This document shows, one piece after another, positions 1 through 6,758 of a stretch of DNA of 31,583 nucleotides; position 1 is the stretch's first letter; every line of letters starts with the position of its first letter. Position numbers and translations under genes: made by a program. Location: NCBI RefSeq assembly GCF_001507435.1, contig NZ_LMWH01000274.1, positions 1 to 31,583 of the forward strand. The letters run 5' to 3'. Source of the DNA: Streptomyces sp. NRRL F-5122 (GTDB lineage Bacteria; Actinomycetota; Actinomycetes; Streptomycetales; Streptomycetaceae). A model generated the notes under the pieces. It worked only from the letters and a program-made list of their open reading frames with translations, did not search any database and was not told the DNA's origin.

Positions 1-105
1 CCTGCCGTGGCCGCCGCGGCCGGCCCCGACCGCCTGGACGGCCTCCCCACCCGGCCCCGGCCAGTCATCGCAGACACCAACAGTGACGGCCAAGCGCTGA
101 TCTGA
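1..105 (+). CDS. Possible 3' end of a gene cut by the window start
   Basis: Reading from base 1 in frame gives about 34 residues rich in Pro, Ala and Arg, ending in TGA at 103-105, only ten bases before the left inverted repeat of the neighbouring IS3 element. No domain is recognisable in so short a tail. It may be the true C-terminus of a gene that starts outside the window, or a chance open frame in GC-rich DNA. Confidence 0.3.
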   Translation, partial: PAVAAAAGPDRLDGLPTRPRPVIADTNSDGQALI

Positions 106-115
106 ACAAACAGCG

Positions 116-141
116 TGTCAAGCCCTGGGTTTCGTGGAGAC
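116..141. repeat. Left terminal inverted repeat of the IS3 element
   Basis: Begins TGTCAAGCCC and ends TGGAGAC. It pairs with the reverse complement of 1411-1436 at 20 of 26 positions, with mismatches concentrated near the outer tip. This end lies downstream of the transposase stop codon. Confidence 0.75.
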
Positions 142-145
142 TGCG

Positions 146-1384
146 TTAGCTGGTTTTCTGGAGTGACGTAGGGGGTTCGGCCGCGAGGTAGTGGGAGGCC
201 TCGTGTTCGGCGGGGGTGATGTGGCCGAGTTCGCCGTGGAGGCGGCGCTGGTTGAACCAGTCGATGTACTCGGCGACCGCGATCTCGATGTCGTTGATGC
301 CGGTCCACGGCCCCTTGTTGCGGATCAGCTCGGCCTTGAACAGGCTGTTGAACGCCTCGGCCAGGGCGTTGTCGTACGAGTCGCCCTTGGAACCGACCGA
401 GGCCACGGCGGCCTCGTGTTCGAGACGTTCGGTGTAGCGCAGAGCTCGGTATTGGACTCCGCGGTCGGAGTGGTGCGTGAGGCCGGTGAGGTCGGCGCCG
501 GTGTGCCGGCGGCGCCAGATCGCCATCTCCAGCGCGTCGAGGGCGAGGTCGGTGTAGAGGGAGGTGGCGACCTGCCAGCCGACGACCATGCGGGAGAAGA
601 CGTCAATGACGAAGGCGGCGTAGACCCAGCCGGAGAAGGTTCTGATGTAGGTGATGTCCGCGACCCATAGCTGGTTCGGCGCACTCGCGGTGAACTGCCG
701 CTCGACCAGGTCGGCGGGCCGGGTGGTCTCGGGTGCGGGGCGGGTGGTGCGTGGGCTCTTGGCCCGGATCACCCCGCGCAGACCGGCCGCGTGCATGAGG
801 CGGTCGACCGTGCAGCGGGCCACCTCGAACCCCTCGCGCTGGAGGGCGGCGTGGACCTTGCGGGCCCCGTAGACGCTGTAGTTGGCCTCGTGGATCCGGC
901 GTATCTCCCTGGTGATCTCCTCGTCTCGCAGGCTGCGGGCCGAGGGCGGGCGGGTGCGGGCGGCGTAGTAGGTGCTCGGCGCGATCGGCGCGTCCGTCTC
1001 GGCAAGGACGTCGCAGATCGGCTGGACGCCGAACGTCTCCTTGTACTGGTCGATGTAGGCGACCTTCATCGCAGTGGACGGTCCAGCTCCGCGGCGAAGA
1101 AAGCCGAGGCAGACCTCAAATATCGCGTTTGCCCGCCACAGTTCCTTCACCTCCCGCTCCAGCTCCGCGATCCGAGCGGCGTCACCGCTGGTGGTCCCGG
1201 TCACGATGCCCTCATCGGTCTCGGCCCGCTTGACCCAGCCGCGCAGAGCCTCGGGGTGCACGTCCAGCGGGTCGGCGATCCGCTTGATCGCATCGGCCCG
1301 ACCGGCCGGATCCTTGCAGGCCTCGACCGCCAGACGCGTCGCACGCTCGCCCAGTTCGTCGGGGTACTTACGGGGAGCAGCCAT
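146..1384 (-). CDS. IS3-family transposase, OrfA and OrfB in one frame
   Basis: The 412-residue product carries an N-terminal OrfA part (MAAPRKYPDEL start, helix-turn-helix around residues 15-60, leucine-zipper-like ELEREVKEL segment) followed by a complete rve/DDE integrase OrfB part starting at MKVAYIDQYKE. The catalytic residues are visible in VADITYI (D), THHSDRGVQY (D) and DNALAEAFNS (E), and the tail is typical IS3 (YIDWFNQRRLHGELG). Start ATG 1384 is preferred over ATG 1393 because the GGAAGG stretch lies 9 bases upstream of it. In relatives OrfA and OrfB are separate frames joined by programmed -1 frameshifting. Here an extra base near 1110-1125 appears to put them in one frame, so residues between RANAIF and MKVAY read as an out-of-frame version of the usual LKAASAFFAAELDRP segment. 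Activity is therefore uncertain. Confidence 0.9.
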   Translation of the reverse strand: MAAPRKYPDELGERATRLAVEACKDPAGRADAIKRIADPLDVHPEALRGWVKRAETDEGIVTGTTSGDAARIAELEREVKELWRANAIFEVCLGFLRRGAGPSTAMKVAYIDQYKETFGVQPICDVLAETDAPIAPSTYYAARTRPPSARSLRDEEITREIRRIHEANYSVYGARKVHAALQREGFEVARCTVDRLMHAAGLRGVIRAKSPRTTRPAPETTRPADLVERQFTASAPNQLWVADITYIRTFSGWVYAAFVIDVFSRMVVGWQVATSLYTDLALDALEMAIWRRRHTGADLTGLTHHSDRGVQYRALRYTERLEHEAAVASVGSKGDSYDNALAEAFNSLFKAELIRNKGPWTGINDIEIAVAEYIDWFNQRRLHGELGHITPAEHEASHYLAAEPPTSLQKTS

Positions 1385-1410
1385 GATCGGCATCCTTCCG
1401 GGTCTTCGAT

Positions 1411-1436
1411 GTCTCCATCAAACCCGGGGCGATTCA
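1411..1436. repeat. Right terminal inverted repeat of the IS3 element
   Basis: Read on the minus strand it starts TGAATCGCCCCGGG and ends TGGAGAC, matching the left repeat at 116-141. It lies 26 bases upstream of the chosen transposase start. Confidence 0.75.
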
Positions 1437-1726
1437 GCATTCCAGAAGTTCCTGGACCAGTGAGTGCGTGTTTCTGATCTCATGGTTCGTAACGGGCCCG
1501 GTGAAGGGATCGCTGGGCTCGGTGTGGGGAAGAGAGTTCGAGAGCGAGTGCGGGTGGAGCTAAAGAAACCTGCGAACGGTGCTGGGATCGCGTGAGAAGC
1601 CTGATCCCGAGCGCGGTGTGGGGCACTGTCCGCCGCGGGCGTGTCACGTGAATCGGGGTTGTGCCTGTATGCGCAGTTGCTGAAATTCGGTCGTGCCGGC
1701 GAGCGCGGGTCCCCTACCGTCTGGCC
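1437..1726. other. Non-coding stretch between the IS3 element and the VOC gene
   Basis: No convincing gene on either strand. The open frames here have poor composition and no family signature. The stretch must hold the promoter of the VOC gene at 1727, but I cannot point to a definite -35/-10 pair. Confidence 0.4.
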
Positions 1727-2092
1727 ATGCAGATTGTCGTGACGCTGGACTGTGTCGACACCGAAGCGCAATCGGAGTTTTGGCTTGCTGCGCTCGCGCC
1801 GCTGGAGTATCGGCGTGCCTTCGACGCACCTCCCTACCTCAGCATCACTGGGCCCGCTTCGGCGCCGACCCTGCTCTTGCAGAAGGTTCCGGAGCGGAAG
1901 GGCGGCAAGAACCGGATGCATCTCGACCTTGACTTCGGCACGGCTGATTTGGCCGCGGAGGTCGACCGACTCGAACGGCTCGGGGCCCGGCAGCTCTCCG
2001 GAGAACAGGCTGAACACGGTTTCCGTTGGGTTGTACTCGCTGATCCGGAAGATAATGAGTTCTGCCTTTTTGTCCCTCCGTTGGCCGAGTAA
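1727..2092 (+). CDS. VOC-superfamily (glyoxalase-like) protein
   Basis: A 121-residue single-domain protein starting MQIVVTLDCVD. It has the vicinal-oxygen-chelate layout: an N-terminal strand followed by SEFWLAALAPLEY, a middle KNRMHLDLDFG strand, the helix DLAAEVDRLERLGAR, and the closing motif FRWVVLADPEDNEFC. These match the Glyoxalase_6-type family, often annotated as glyoxalase/bleomycin-resistance-like. The substrate cannot be told from sequence. The in-frame start at 1661 is rejected because it adds a 22-residue non-homologous leader, while ATG 1727 begins exactly at the family's first strand. The gene stands alone between mobile elements and is probably the only intact host gene left in the first 4 kb. 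Confidence 0.85.
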   Translation: MQIVVTLDCVDTEAQSEFWLAALAPLEYRRAFDAPPYLSITGPASAPTLLLQKVPERKGGKNRMHLDLDFGTADLAAEVDRLERLGARQLSGEQAEHGFRWVVLADPEDNEFCLFVPPLAE

Positions 2093-2145
2093 TCGGCCGA
2101 CGAACGGTTGGGCCGACGGGATCGCCGTCCTCCCGTCTCAGAACG

Positions 2146-2388
2146 TCACAGATCAGCGGTCCTGATGCAGCTTCTGGAAGCGAGAGTTTTTGAGCCGGTG
2201 GCGGGGGTTGGTTTCCTCGGCCAACTGGGGGTGGCGCCCTTCCGGGCGAGACGCCTGGTCATAAGGGTGATGGCAGCCCAGGTGATCAAGGTTTCGGAAT
2301 GTTGGACGAGCCGTTCGTAGTCTCGGGCATGCCGGCGGGCATGCATCATCCACGCAAGGCTGCGTTCGACTACCCAACGGCGGGTCGA
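2146..2388 (-). pseudogene. IS5-family transposase C-terminal remnant
   Basis: The minus-strand frame reads RRWVVERSLAWMMHARR, then RDYERLVQHSETLI and ITLMTRRLAR. This is the C-terminal E-containing helix and tail of IS5-family (IS427-group-like) DDE transposases, where relatives read RRWVVERTFAWL and ARDYERLP. Everything N-terminal to this, including the two catalytic Asp residues, is missing. The upstream frame belongs to an unrelated zinc-finger ORF, so the fragment cannot be active. Confidence 0.8.
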
Positions 2389-2608
2389 CGCCGGCCACCC
2401 ACCGAGCCCCACACTCCGGGCACTCGATCTCTCCGGCGCCGTGCTGGGCCGCTGCCAGAAGCCTGCGCAGCCGACGTTCCTTCCGCCACTGCCTGGCACG
2501 ACACGCCGACGAGCAGAACTCCGCCCCGGGACGGGCGTCTGGCCTCAACCGTTCACCGCAGCCCCGACAGATCCTCTCCCCAGCCCGCCCGACGTCCTCG
2601 GACATCAC
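2389..2608 (-). pseudogene. Truncated small zinc-finger protein
   Basis: The start MMSEDVGRAGER leads into paired cysteines CRGCGERL and FCSSACRARQWRKERR, then a second CPEC pair. This is a small Cys4-type zinc-ribbon followed by a basic helix, a pattern common in short Streptomyces proteins of unknown function. After about residue 73 the frame runs into the IS5 remnant in a different phase, so the native C-terminus is lost. It probably bound DNA or RNA, judged only from the zinc ribbon and basic patch. A short protein running on to 2153 could still be translated, but its C-terminal half is out-of-frame IS sequence. Confidence 0.55.
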
Positions 2609-2653
2609 GCCAGCGTAGGATTCCAGGCTACTCAGAATCGAGATGCTCCTATG

Positions 2654-3765
2654 TCAAGCCGCGAGCGGAACCACCAGGTCAGTGGGCGCGACGTCCGGCG
2701 GAGCAGCAGTCTCGTCGGCGAGTAGGGCCCGGAACACCCGGTCGGAGATGCGCCGCCGCAGCAGACGCATCGCCTCCTTGGGTGTTTTCCGTCGGGCTTG
2801 CTGCTTGGCGAAGTACTCGGCGCCTTGGCCACCGCGCCGGACCTGCGTGGCTGCGATCATGTGCAACGCATGGTTGATGGGCCGATTTCCGTCCCGGTTG
2901 AGGCGGACACGGACCTTGTTTGAGGACCAGACCGGGATGGGCGCGGTGCCGTTGAAGTGCGCGAATGCGTCCTTGGACTTGAACCGGGCGGCTCCGGCCG
3001 TCTCGCCGATGATGACGGCGGCGCTGATCACGCCGCACCCGGGGATGGCCAGTAGTGAGGGTGCCAAAGTCTCCACCAGCTTGCGCAGCCGTGCTGGGCG
3101 TTGATGTGCTCGGTCAGGCGGCGACACTCACTGACCAGGTCGCGCGCGATCTCGACGACCACACCCTGATGACCGGCGAGCACCGCGGCGAGCGCATCGA
3201 AGACACACAACCGCCGTAAGCCCCTTGAGGGAACGGGGAGTTCAGGGTCGATTTCGTGCAGGAACCAGCGCAGCTTGTTCGCCGCGGCGGTCCGGTTGCG
3301 CACCAGACAGCGACGGTGGTCGACGAGCAGCTTCACGTCTCTCGCCGGGCCGGCGAGGCTGGCGCGGGGAAGTCCGGGCTCGCGCAGCGCAACCCGTGCT
3401 ACCGCCTCAGCGTCGATCGGATCGGATTTGCCGCACTCCCGTCCCGAGCGGCGGGCTCCGGCCATGAGCCGCGTATGCACCCGCACCACGGCGTGGCCGG
3501 CGAGTAGCAGATCGGCCTCTAACCGGCGGGTCAGGTGGCGGCAGTCCTCGATAGCGAGCAGGACCTGGCCGAACTGGGCGATCCACTTGATCGCCTGTGC
3601 ATGACCTGCTGCGGTGGTGGGGAGCGTAGCCTCTCCGGCTCTGCGCCCTAGCGGGTCGACCGCGACCAGCGTGTGCGTCTTCTTGTGACTATCGATGCCG
3701 ACAATGTGCACGGGAACCTCCGCAACTGGTGGAGAGTGATGGGAGATCTCCACCGCGGGGGGCAC
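2654..3765 (-). pseudogene. IS110-family transposase, frameshifted
   Basis: Two minus-strand frames together make one IS110 transposase of the usual length (about 370 residues). The N-terminal DEDD RuvC-like domain shows VGIDSHKKTHTL, LLAIEDCRHL and KSDPIDAEAVA, supplying the acidic residues. The C-terminal Transposase_20 part shows LLAIPGCGVISAAVI, AHFNGTAPIPVWSSN with the expected serine region, and RPINHALHMIAATQ. The N-terminal frame runs off after RRLTEHINA at about 3095, and the rest resumes at RLRKLVETLAP in another phase. A single-base deletion between about 3085 and 3100 explains this. As it stands the gene would make two inactive pieces unless the shift is a sequencing error. Confidence 0.88.
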
Positions 3766-3910
3766 GCCTCAATCGGGCTCGCGCGGCACGCTCCTATCAG
3801 GCCACTCCGTGGCGGAGACCTGGGCCGGCGGGGCGGCACATCGCCGACAAGCCACCATGGCTGGGGCAGCAAAGAAACGAGCCAGCCCCGCCGGTATCTG
3901 TCACTGTGTC
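3766..3910 (-). ncRNA. Candidate bridge (seek) RNA region of the IS110 element
   Basis: IS110-group elements encode a structured guide RNA in the non-coding end upstream of the transposase. Here about 145 bases lie upstream of the transposase start without a gene. They contain an inverted repeat GGCTGG (3859-3864) with CCAGCC (3882-3887), and a smaller CCAC/GTGG hairpin near 3810. This is a position-based inference: I have not identified target-binding or donor-binding loops, and the element's exact left end is unknown. Confidence 0.25.
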
Positions 3911-4226
3911 AGCACCCGTAGGCCCGTGTCCCAGACTCTGCCATTGACGCGAAGAAACTCGCCGCGGCCTTCAGGATCTCGTTCGCCCGCTTCAGCTCGG
4001 CGTTCTCCTTCTTCAACGCCTTGAGCTGGACAGACTCCTCCGTCGTCGTACCCGGCCGCTGCCCGGTGTCGACCTCGTTCTGCTTCACCCAGTTCCGTAG
4101 CGTCTCGCGGGAACCGATGCCGAGCTTGTCGGTGACGGCCTGCAGGGCCGCCGTCTCGTTCGGGTGGTCGTCGCGGACCTCAGCGACCATGTGGGCCGCC
4201 AGCGCGGAGAACAAGAAGGTCTTCAT
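3911..4226 (-). pseudogene. IS3-family OrfA remnant
   Basis: The reading frame from ATG 4226 carries a typical IS3 OrfA helix-turn-helix (AHMVAEVRDDHPNETAAL, then KLGIGSRETLRNWVKQ) and a leucine-zipper segment (LKALKKENAELKRANEILK). It ends soon after AAASFFA in non-family residues at the edge of the IS110 upstream region. The first dozen residues after the ATG look scrambled compared with relatives, and OrfB is absent. The simplest reading is that the IS110 element inserted into, or replaced, the rest of this element. It differs in sequence from the OrfA part of the IS3 element at 146-1384. Confidence 0.75.
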
Positions 4227-4237
4227 CGCCACCATCG

Positions 4238-4338
4238 GGCGAGCACAGCGGACGGAGAAGGCTCGGCTGACCTCGGAACTCGCCCGTGATGAACGGGTGC
4301 TGTCCGAGATCGACACCGCCGTCGCGACGGGGGCATGA
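4238..4338 (+). pseudogene. C-terminal fragment of a Tn554-like TnpB/integrase
   Basis: The frame ending at TGA 4336-4338 reads RTEKARLTSELARDERVLSE and then IDTAVATGA. It resembles the charged helical tail of the tyrosine recombinases that precede the DUF6262/TnpC gene in Tn554-like elements. The stop lies one base before the GTG start of the next gene, the normal operon spacing. The recombinase domain is missing, replaced by the IS3 remnant. Confidence 0.5.
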
Positions 4339-4339
4339 C

Positions 4340-4837
4340 GTGGCACGCATCAGCGACGAGACCCGCCGCGACAACGAGTCGGCGATTCGACAGGTCATGG
4401 ACCGACTCCTGGCCGGCGAGATTCCCGCACGCAGCAAGTGCGACATCAAGACGCTCGCAGCCCAGGCCGGGGTCGCCCGCACGGGCTTCTACCCCAAGAA
4501 GAACCGCGACGGCTCGCCACGGCCGGGGCCCTTCCAGCACCTGGCGGAGGAGTTCGAACGCCGACTGGCCGAGCTCCGAGAGCAGGGAGTCGTCCCGGAC
4601 CCGCGGGCCGCCCAAGTCGAACGCCTCAAAGAACAGGTCGCCGGGCTCAAGGAGCGCCTCGCCGCACGCGAAGCGCAGATCGACGGCCTCGCCGACTTCA
4701 GGCAGCGAGTCCTTTCCCAGCTCGCCGCCCAGCGGATGGAGATCGAGCGGCTGCGCGAGGTCTTGGCCACGCCGTCGAATGTCCGGGCCTTGCCGAACAG
4801 TCCACGAGCGGATGCTCCGTATGGATCGTGTGGCTGA
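4340..4837 (+). CDS. DUF6262 / Tn554-type TnpC-like protein
   Basis: Starting at GTG 4340 the product is 165 residues (V/MARISDETRRDN). It has a small N-terminal helical DNA-binding-like region with GVARTGFYPKKNRDG (helix-turn-helix turn near residues 45-65) and a long charged coiled coil from about residue 85 to 145 (LKEQVAGLKERLAAREAQ, then RMEIERLREVL). Proteins of this kind are the third gene of Tn554-like site-specific transposition operons, after two tyrosine recombinases, and are thought to assist integration. The upstream recombinase is reduced to its tail, so this gene is orphaned. Start choice rests on the one-base gap from the upstream stop. Confidence 0.7.
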   Translation: MARISDETRRDNESAIRQVMDRLLAGEIPARSKCDIKTLAAQAGVARTGFYPKKNRDGSPRPGPFQHLAEEFERRLAELREQGVVPDPRAAQVERLKEQVAGLKERLAAREAQIDGLADFRQRVLSQLAAQRMEIERLREVLATPSNVRALPNSPRADAPYGSCG

Positions 4838-4992
4838 CCGCGGTCAGCCGCGGTCCCCGCCGTGCTTGGTCAGTTCGTTGCAGCGTTCGTCGGGGTCAGC
4901 AGTCGTCGCCGCTGGCCAGGAGTTTGACTATGCCGGATTTCCGGGCAAGAGCGGCCCACGATGCGGGGATCTCCTAGCGACATCGGATACAG

Positions 4993-5004
4993 GACGTTAA
5001 CGTC
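4993..5004. promoter_or_regulatory. 12-base perfect palindrome, possible second operator
   Basis: GACGTT followed directly by its reverse complement AACGTC, forty bases upstream of the larger palindrome and in the same promoter region. Its base content differs from the 5044 palindrome, so it would bind a different protein if it is a site at all. Confidence 0.35.
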
Positions 5005-5043
5005 TGCGACTCAGCCGTGAGACCGGCCCGCCCCACCATCGTA

Positions 5044-5065
5044 TTACCTGTCGACCGACAGGTAA
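5044..5065. promoter_or_regulatory. TetR-type operator palindrome
   Basis: A perfect inverted repeat: TTACCTGTCG, two bases AC, then CGACAGGTAA. The core ACCTGTCG...CGACAGGT has the size and symmetry of TetR-family operators. It lies 21 bases upstream of the permease start and overlaps a possible -10 hexamer, so a bound repressor would block transcription. The TetR gene at 13901-14584 closes the same gene cluster and is the obvious candidate binder. No second copy is visible upstream of the tetR gene. Confidence 0.75.
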
Positions 5066-5086
5066 CTCTCGATCGGAGGTGCGGTG

Positions 5087-6685
5087 ATGAACCGATCCGA
5101 GCTCGCCCCTGGGTCAAGCCCCGCCAGCAGCGTCACGGGCAGTCCCGCTCCCGTCGGCTACCAGCAGGAGCTGCGCCGCGGAGTGGGCAGTTTCGCCTCG
5201 TTCGCCGCGGGCTTCTCCTTCGTTTCGATCCTCACTACCGTCTTCCAGCTCTTCGGCCTCGGCTTCGGCCTCGGCGGGGCGGCGTTCTTCTGGACCTGGC
5301 CGCTGGTCTTCGTGGGCCAGATGCTGGTCGCGCTCTGCTTCGCCGAACTGGCGGCGCACTGGCCCATCTCCGGGGCGGTCTACCAGTGGTCGAGCCGTCT
5401 GGCCGGCACCACGGTGGGCTGGTTCACAGGCTGGATCATGATCATCGGGCAGATCCTCACCGTCGCGGCGGCCGCGATCGCCGCGCAGGCGGTGCTGCCG
5501 GGCATCTGGTCCGGCTTCCAGATTGTCGGCGGACCGCACGCCGACCCGTCGGTCGTCTCCCCGACCGGCGCACACAACGCGGTCCTCCTGGGCTGCCTCC
5601 TGCTGGTGATCACCACAGTGGTGAACATCCTCGGCGTTCGCCAGATGGCCGCCGCCACCAGCATCGGCGTCACGATCGAGATCGTCGGCGTGATCGCACT
5701 GGTGCTGGTGCTCTTCTTCCTGCCCGAGCGGAGCCCCCAGGTGGTGACCCACCACACCGGCTGGGCCGGCCACGGCGGCTACACCGGGGCCTTCCTCGCC
5801 TCCTCGCTGATGGCGGCATACGTCATGGTGGGCTTCGACTCGGCGGGCGAGCTGGCGGAGGAGACCCACAACCCGCGCCGAACCACTCCCCGGACCATCC
5901 TGCGCGCGCTCATCACCTCGGGCATCGGCGGGGCGCTGCTGATCCTCTCAGGGCTGATGGCCGCCAGGAGCCTGACCGATGGAAACCTGGCCGCCGGCGG
6001 ACTTTCCTGGGTGCTCACCGACCGGCTCGGAGGCGTCCTGGGCCGCCTGCTGCTGTGCTGCGTCGCGGTCGCGGTGTTCGCGTGCACCCTCGCCGTGCAG
6101 ACCTCCGGGGCACGGATGATCTACTCAATGGCGCGCGAGGGCGCCCTGCCCTTCCACCGGCACCTCAGCAAGGTCTCGGCCCGCACCGGTACGCCGATCA
6201 CCACGTCGATCGTGGTGGGCGTGGGCGCCGCGGTCGCGCTCCTGGTCAACATCCGCCAGTCGGCGATCTTCACCGCCCTCTCCAGCCTCTGCATCGCCAT
6301 GCTCTACCTGGCCTATCTGGGCGTGACGCTGCCGCTGCTGGTCACCCGGCTCCGGCGCGGGGGCACCGGCCGGCTCCCGGACGGCGTCGACGAGACCGGC
6401 CGGCCGCTGTTCTCACTGGGCCGCTGGGGGACCGCGGTCACCACGCTCGCCGTGCTCTACCAGGCGGGCATGACGATCAACCTGCTATGGCCACGCGCGG
6501 AGATCTACGACGTCACCGGCGGAACCTGGTGGCTGCGGTGGAGCGCTCTGCTCTTCATCGGGCTCAGCCTCGCCATCGGTGCCGCCTACTTCCTGGCCTC
6601 CCGGCTGCACCGCCGGATCGAGCTGACGCACGTACCCCACACGCACATCGAGCCGCCTGCCGAGGCCGTCGCCGAGCCCGCCTGA
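5087..6685 (+). CDS. APC-superfamily permease of the guanidine/urea operon
   Basis: A 532-residue integral membrane protein with about twelve hydrophobic segments. The first conserved block (RGVGSFASFAAGFSFVSI) and the segment AVYQWSSRLAG are typical of the amino acid/choline transporter (ACT) branch of the APC superfamily, as is GFDSAGELAEETHNPRR. The start is ATG 5087, six bases after GGAGGT; the adjoining GTG 5084 is too close to that site. As first gene behind the operator it probably imports the operon's substrate. Relatives next to carboxylase/DUF1989 genes are annotated as urea-carboxylase-associated permeases, so guanidine or a related guanidino compound is the best guess. Substrate specificity is not readable from the sequence. 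Confidence 0.88.
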   Translation: MNRSELAPGSSPASSVTGSPAPVGYQQELRRGVGSFASFAAGFSFVSILTTVFQLFGLGFGLGGAAFFWTWPLVFVGQMLVALCFAELAAHWPISGAVYQWSSRLAGTTVGWFTGWIMIIGQILTVAAAAIAAQAVLPGIWSGFQIVGGPHADPSVVSPTGAHNAVLLGCLLLVITTVVNILGVRQMAAATSIGVTIEIVGVIALVLVLFFLPERSPQVVTHHTGWAGHGGYTGAFLASSLMAAYVMVGFDSAGELAEETHNPRRTTPRTILRALITSGIGGALLILSGLMAARSLTDGNLAAGGLSWVLTDRLGGVLGRLLLCCVAVAVFACTLAVQTSGARMIYSMAREGALPFHRHLSKVSARTGTPITTSIVVGVGAAVALLVNIRQSAIFTALSSLCIAMLYLAYLGVTLPLLVTRLRRGGTGRLPDGVDETGRPLFSLGRWGTAVTTLAVLYQAGMTINLLWPRAEIYDVTGGTWWLRWSALLFIGLSLAIGAAYFLASRLHRRIELTHVPHTHIEPPAEAVAEPA

Positions 6686-6703
6686 CGGCTCGGCGGTCTG
6701 GGC

Positions 6704-6735
6704 GACGCACCGCCAGACGCACCGACGACGCACCG
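6704..6735 (+). repeat. Three near-tandem GACGCACCG repeats between permease and DUF1989 gene
   Basis: The nonamer GACGCACCG occurs at 6704-6712, 6716-6724 and 6727-6735, inside the 73-base gap after the permease stop. Just before it, GGCGGT (6692-6697) can pair with ACCGCC (6709-6714). This may be an mRNA processing or translation-control element, or only GC-rich drift. Confidence 0.5.
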
Positions 6736-6758
6736 ACGAAGGGACGACGGGGCACCCC

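Larger units (their letters stand above)
116..1436 (-). mobile_element. IS3-family insertion sequence, about 1.32 kb
   Basis: One transposase gene on the minus strand is flanked by imperfect 26-base inverted repeats at 116-141 and 1411-1436. By hand alignment they match at 20 of 26 positions, with an inner core GTTTNNTGGAGAC and an outer end starting TG, as expected for IS3 elements. The element lies directly after a possible gene end at 105. I see no clear 3-4 base target duplication: the flanking triplets are gcg on the left and gca on the right. The element may be old, or one end may have moved. The right end carries the promoter-proximal side of the transposase. Confidence 0.85.
4838..5086 (+). 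promoter_or_regulatory. Upstream control region of the guanidine/urea operon
   Basis: This 249-base gap separates the orphan TnpC-like gene from the permease. It holds a 12-base palindrome at 4993-5004, a perfect 22-base operator-like palindrome at 5044-5065, and the ribosome site GGAGGT at 5075-5080. TATTAC at 5042-5047, overlapping the operator, could serve as a -10 hexamer with TGAGAC at 5018-5023 as a weak -35; this pairing is a guess. I looked for and did not see the conserved blocks of guanidine-I or guanidine-III riboswitches. Confidence 0.55.

Noticed and set aside
4838..5086. Guanidine riboswitch in the operon leader
   Set aside because: I could not find the conserved blocks of guanidine-I or guanidine-III; the TetR-type palindrome explains control better.
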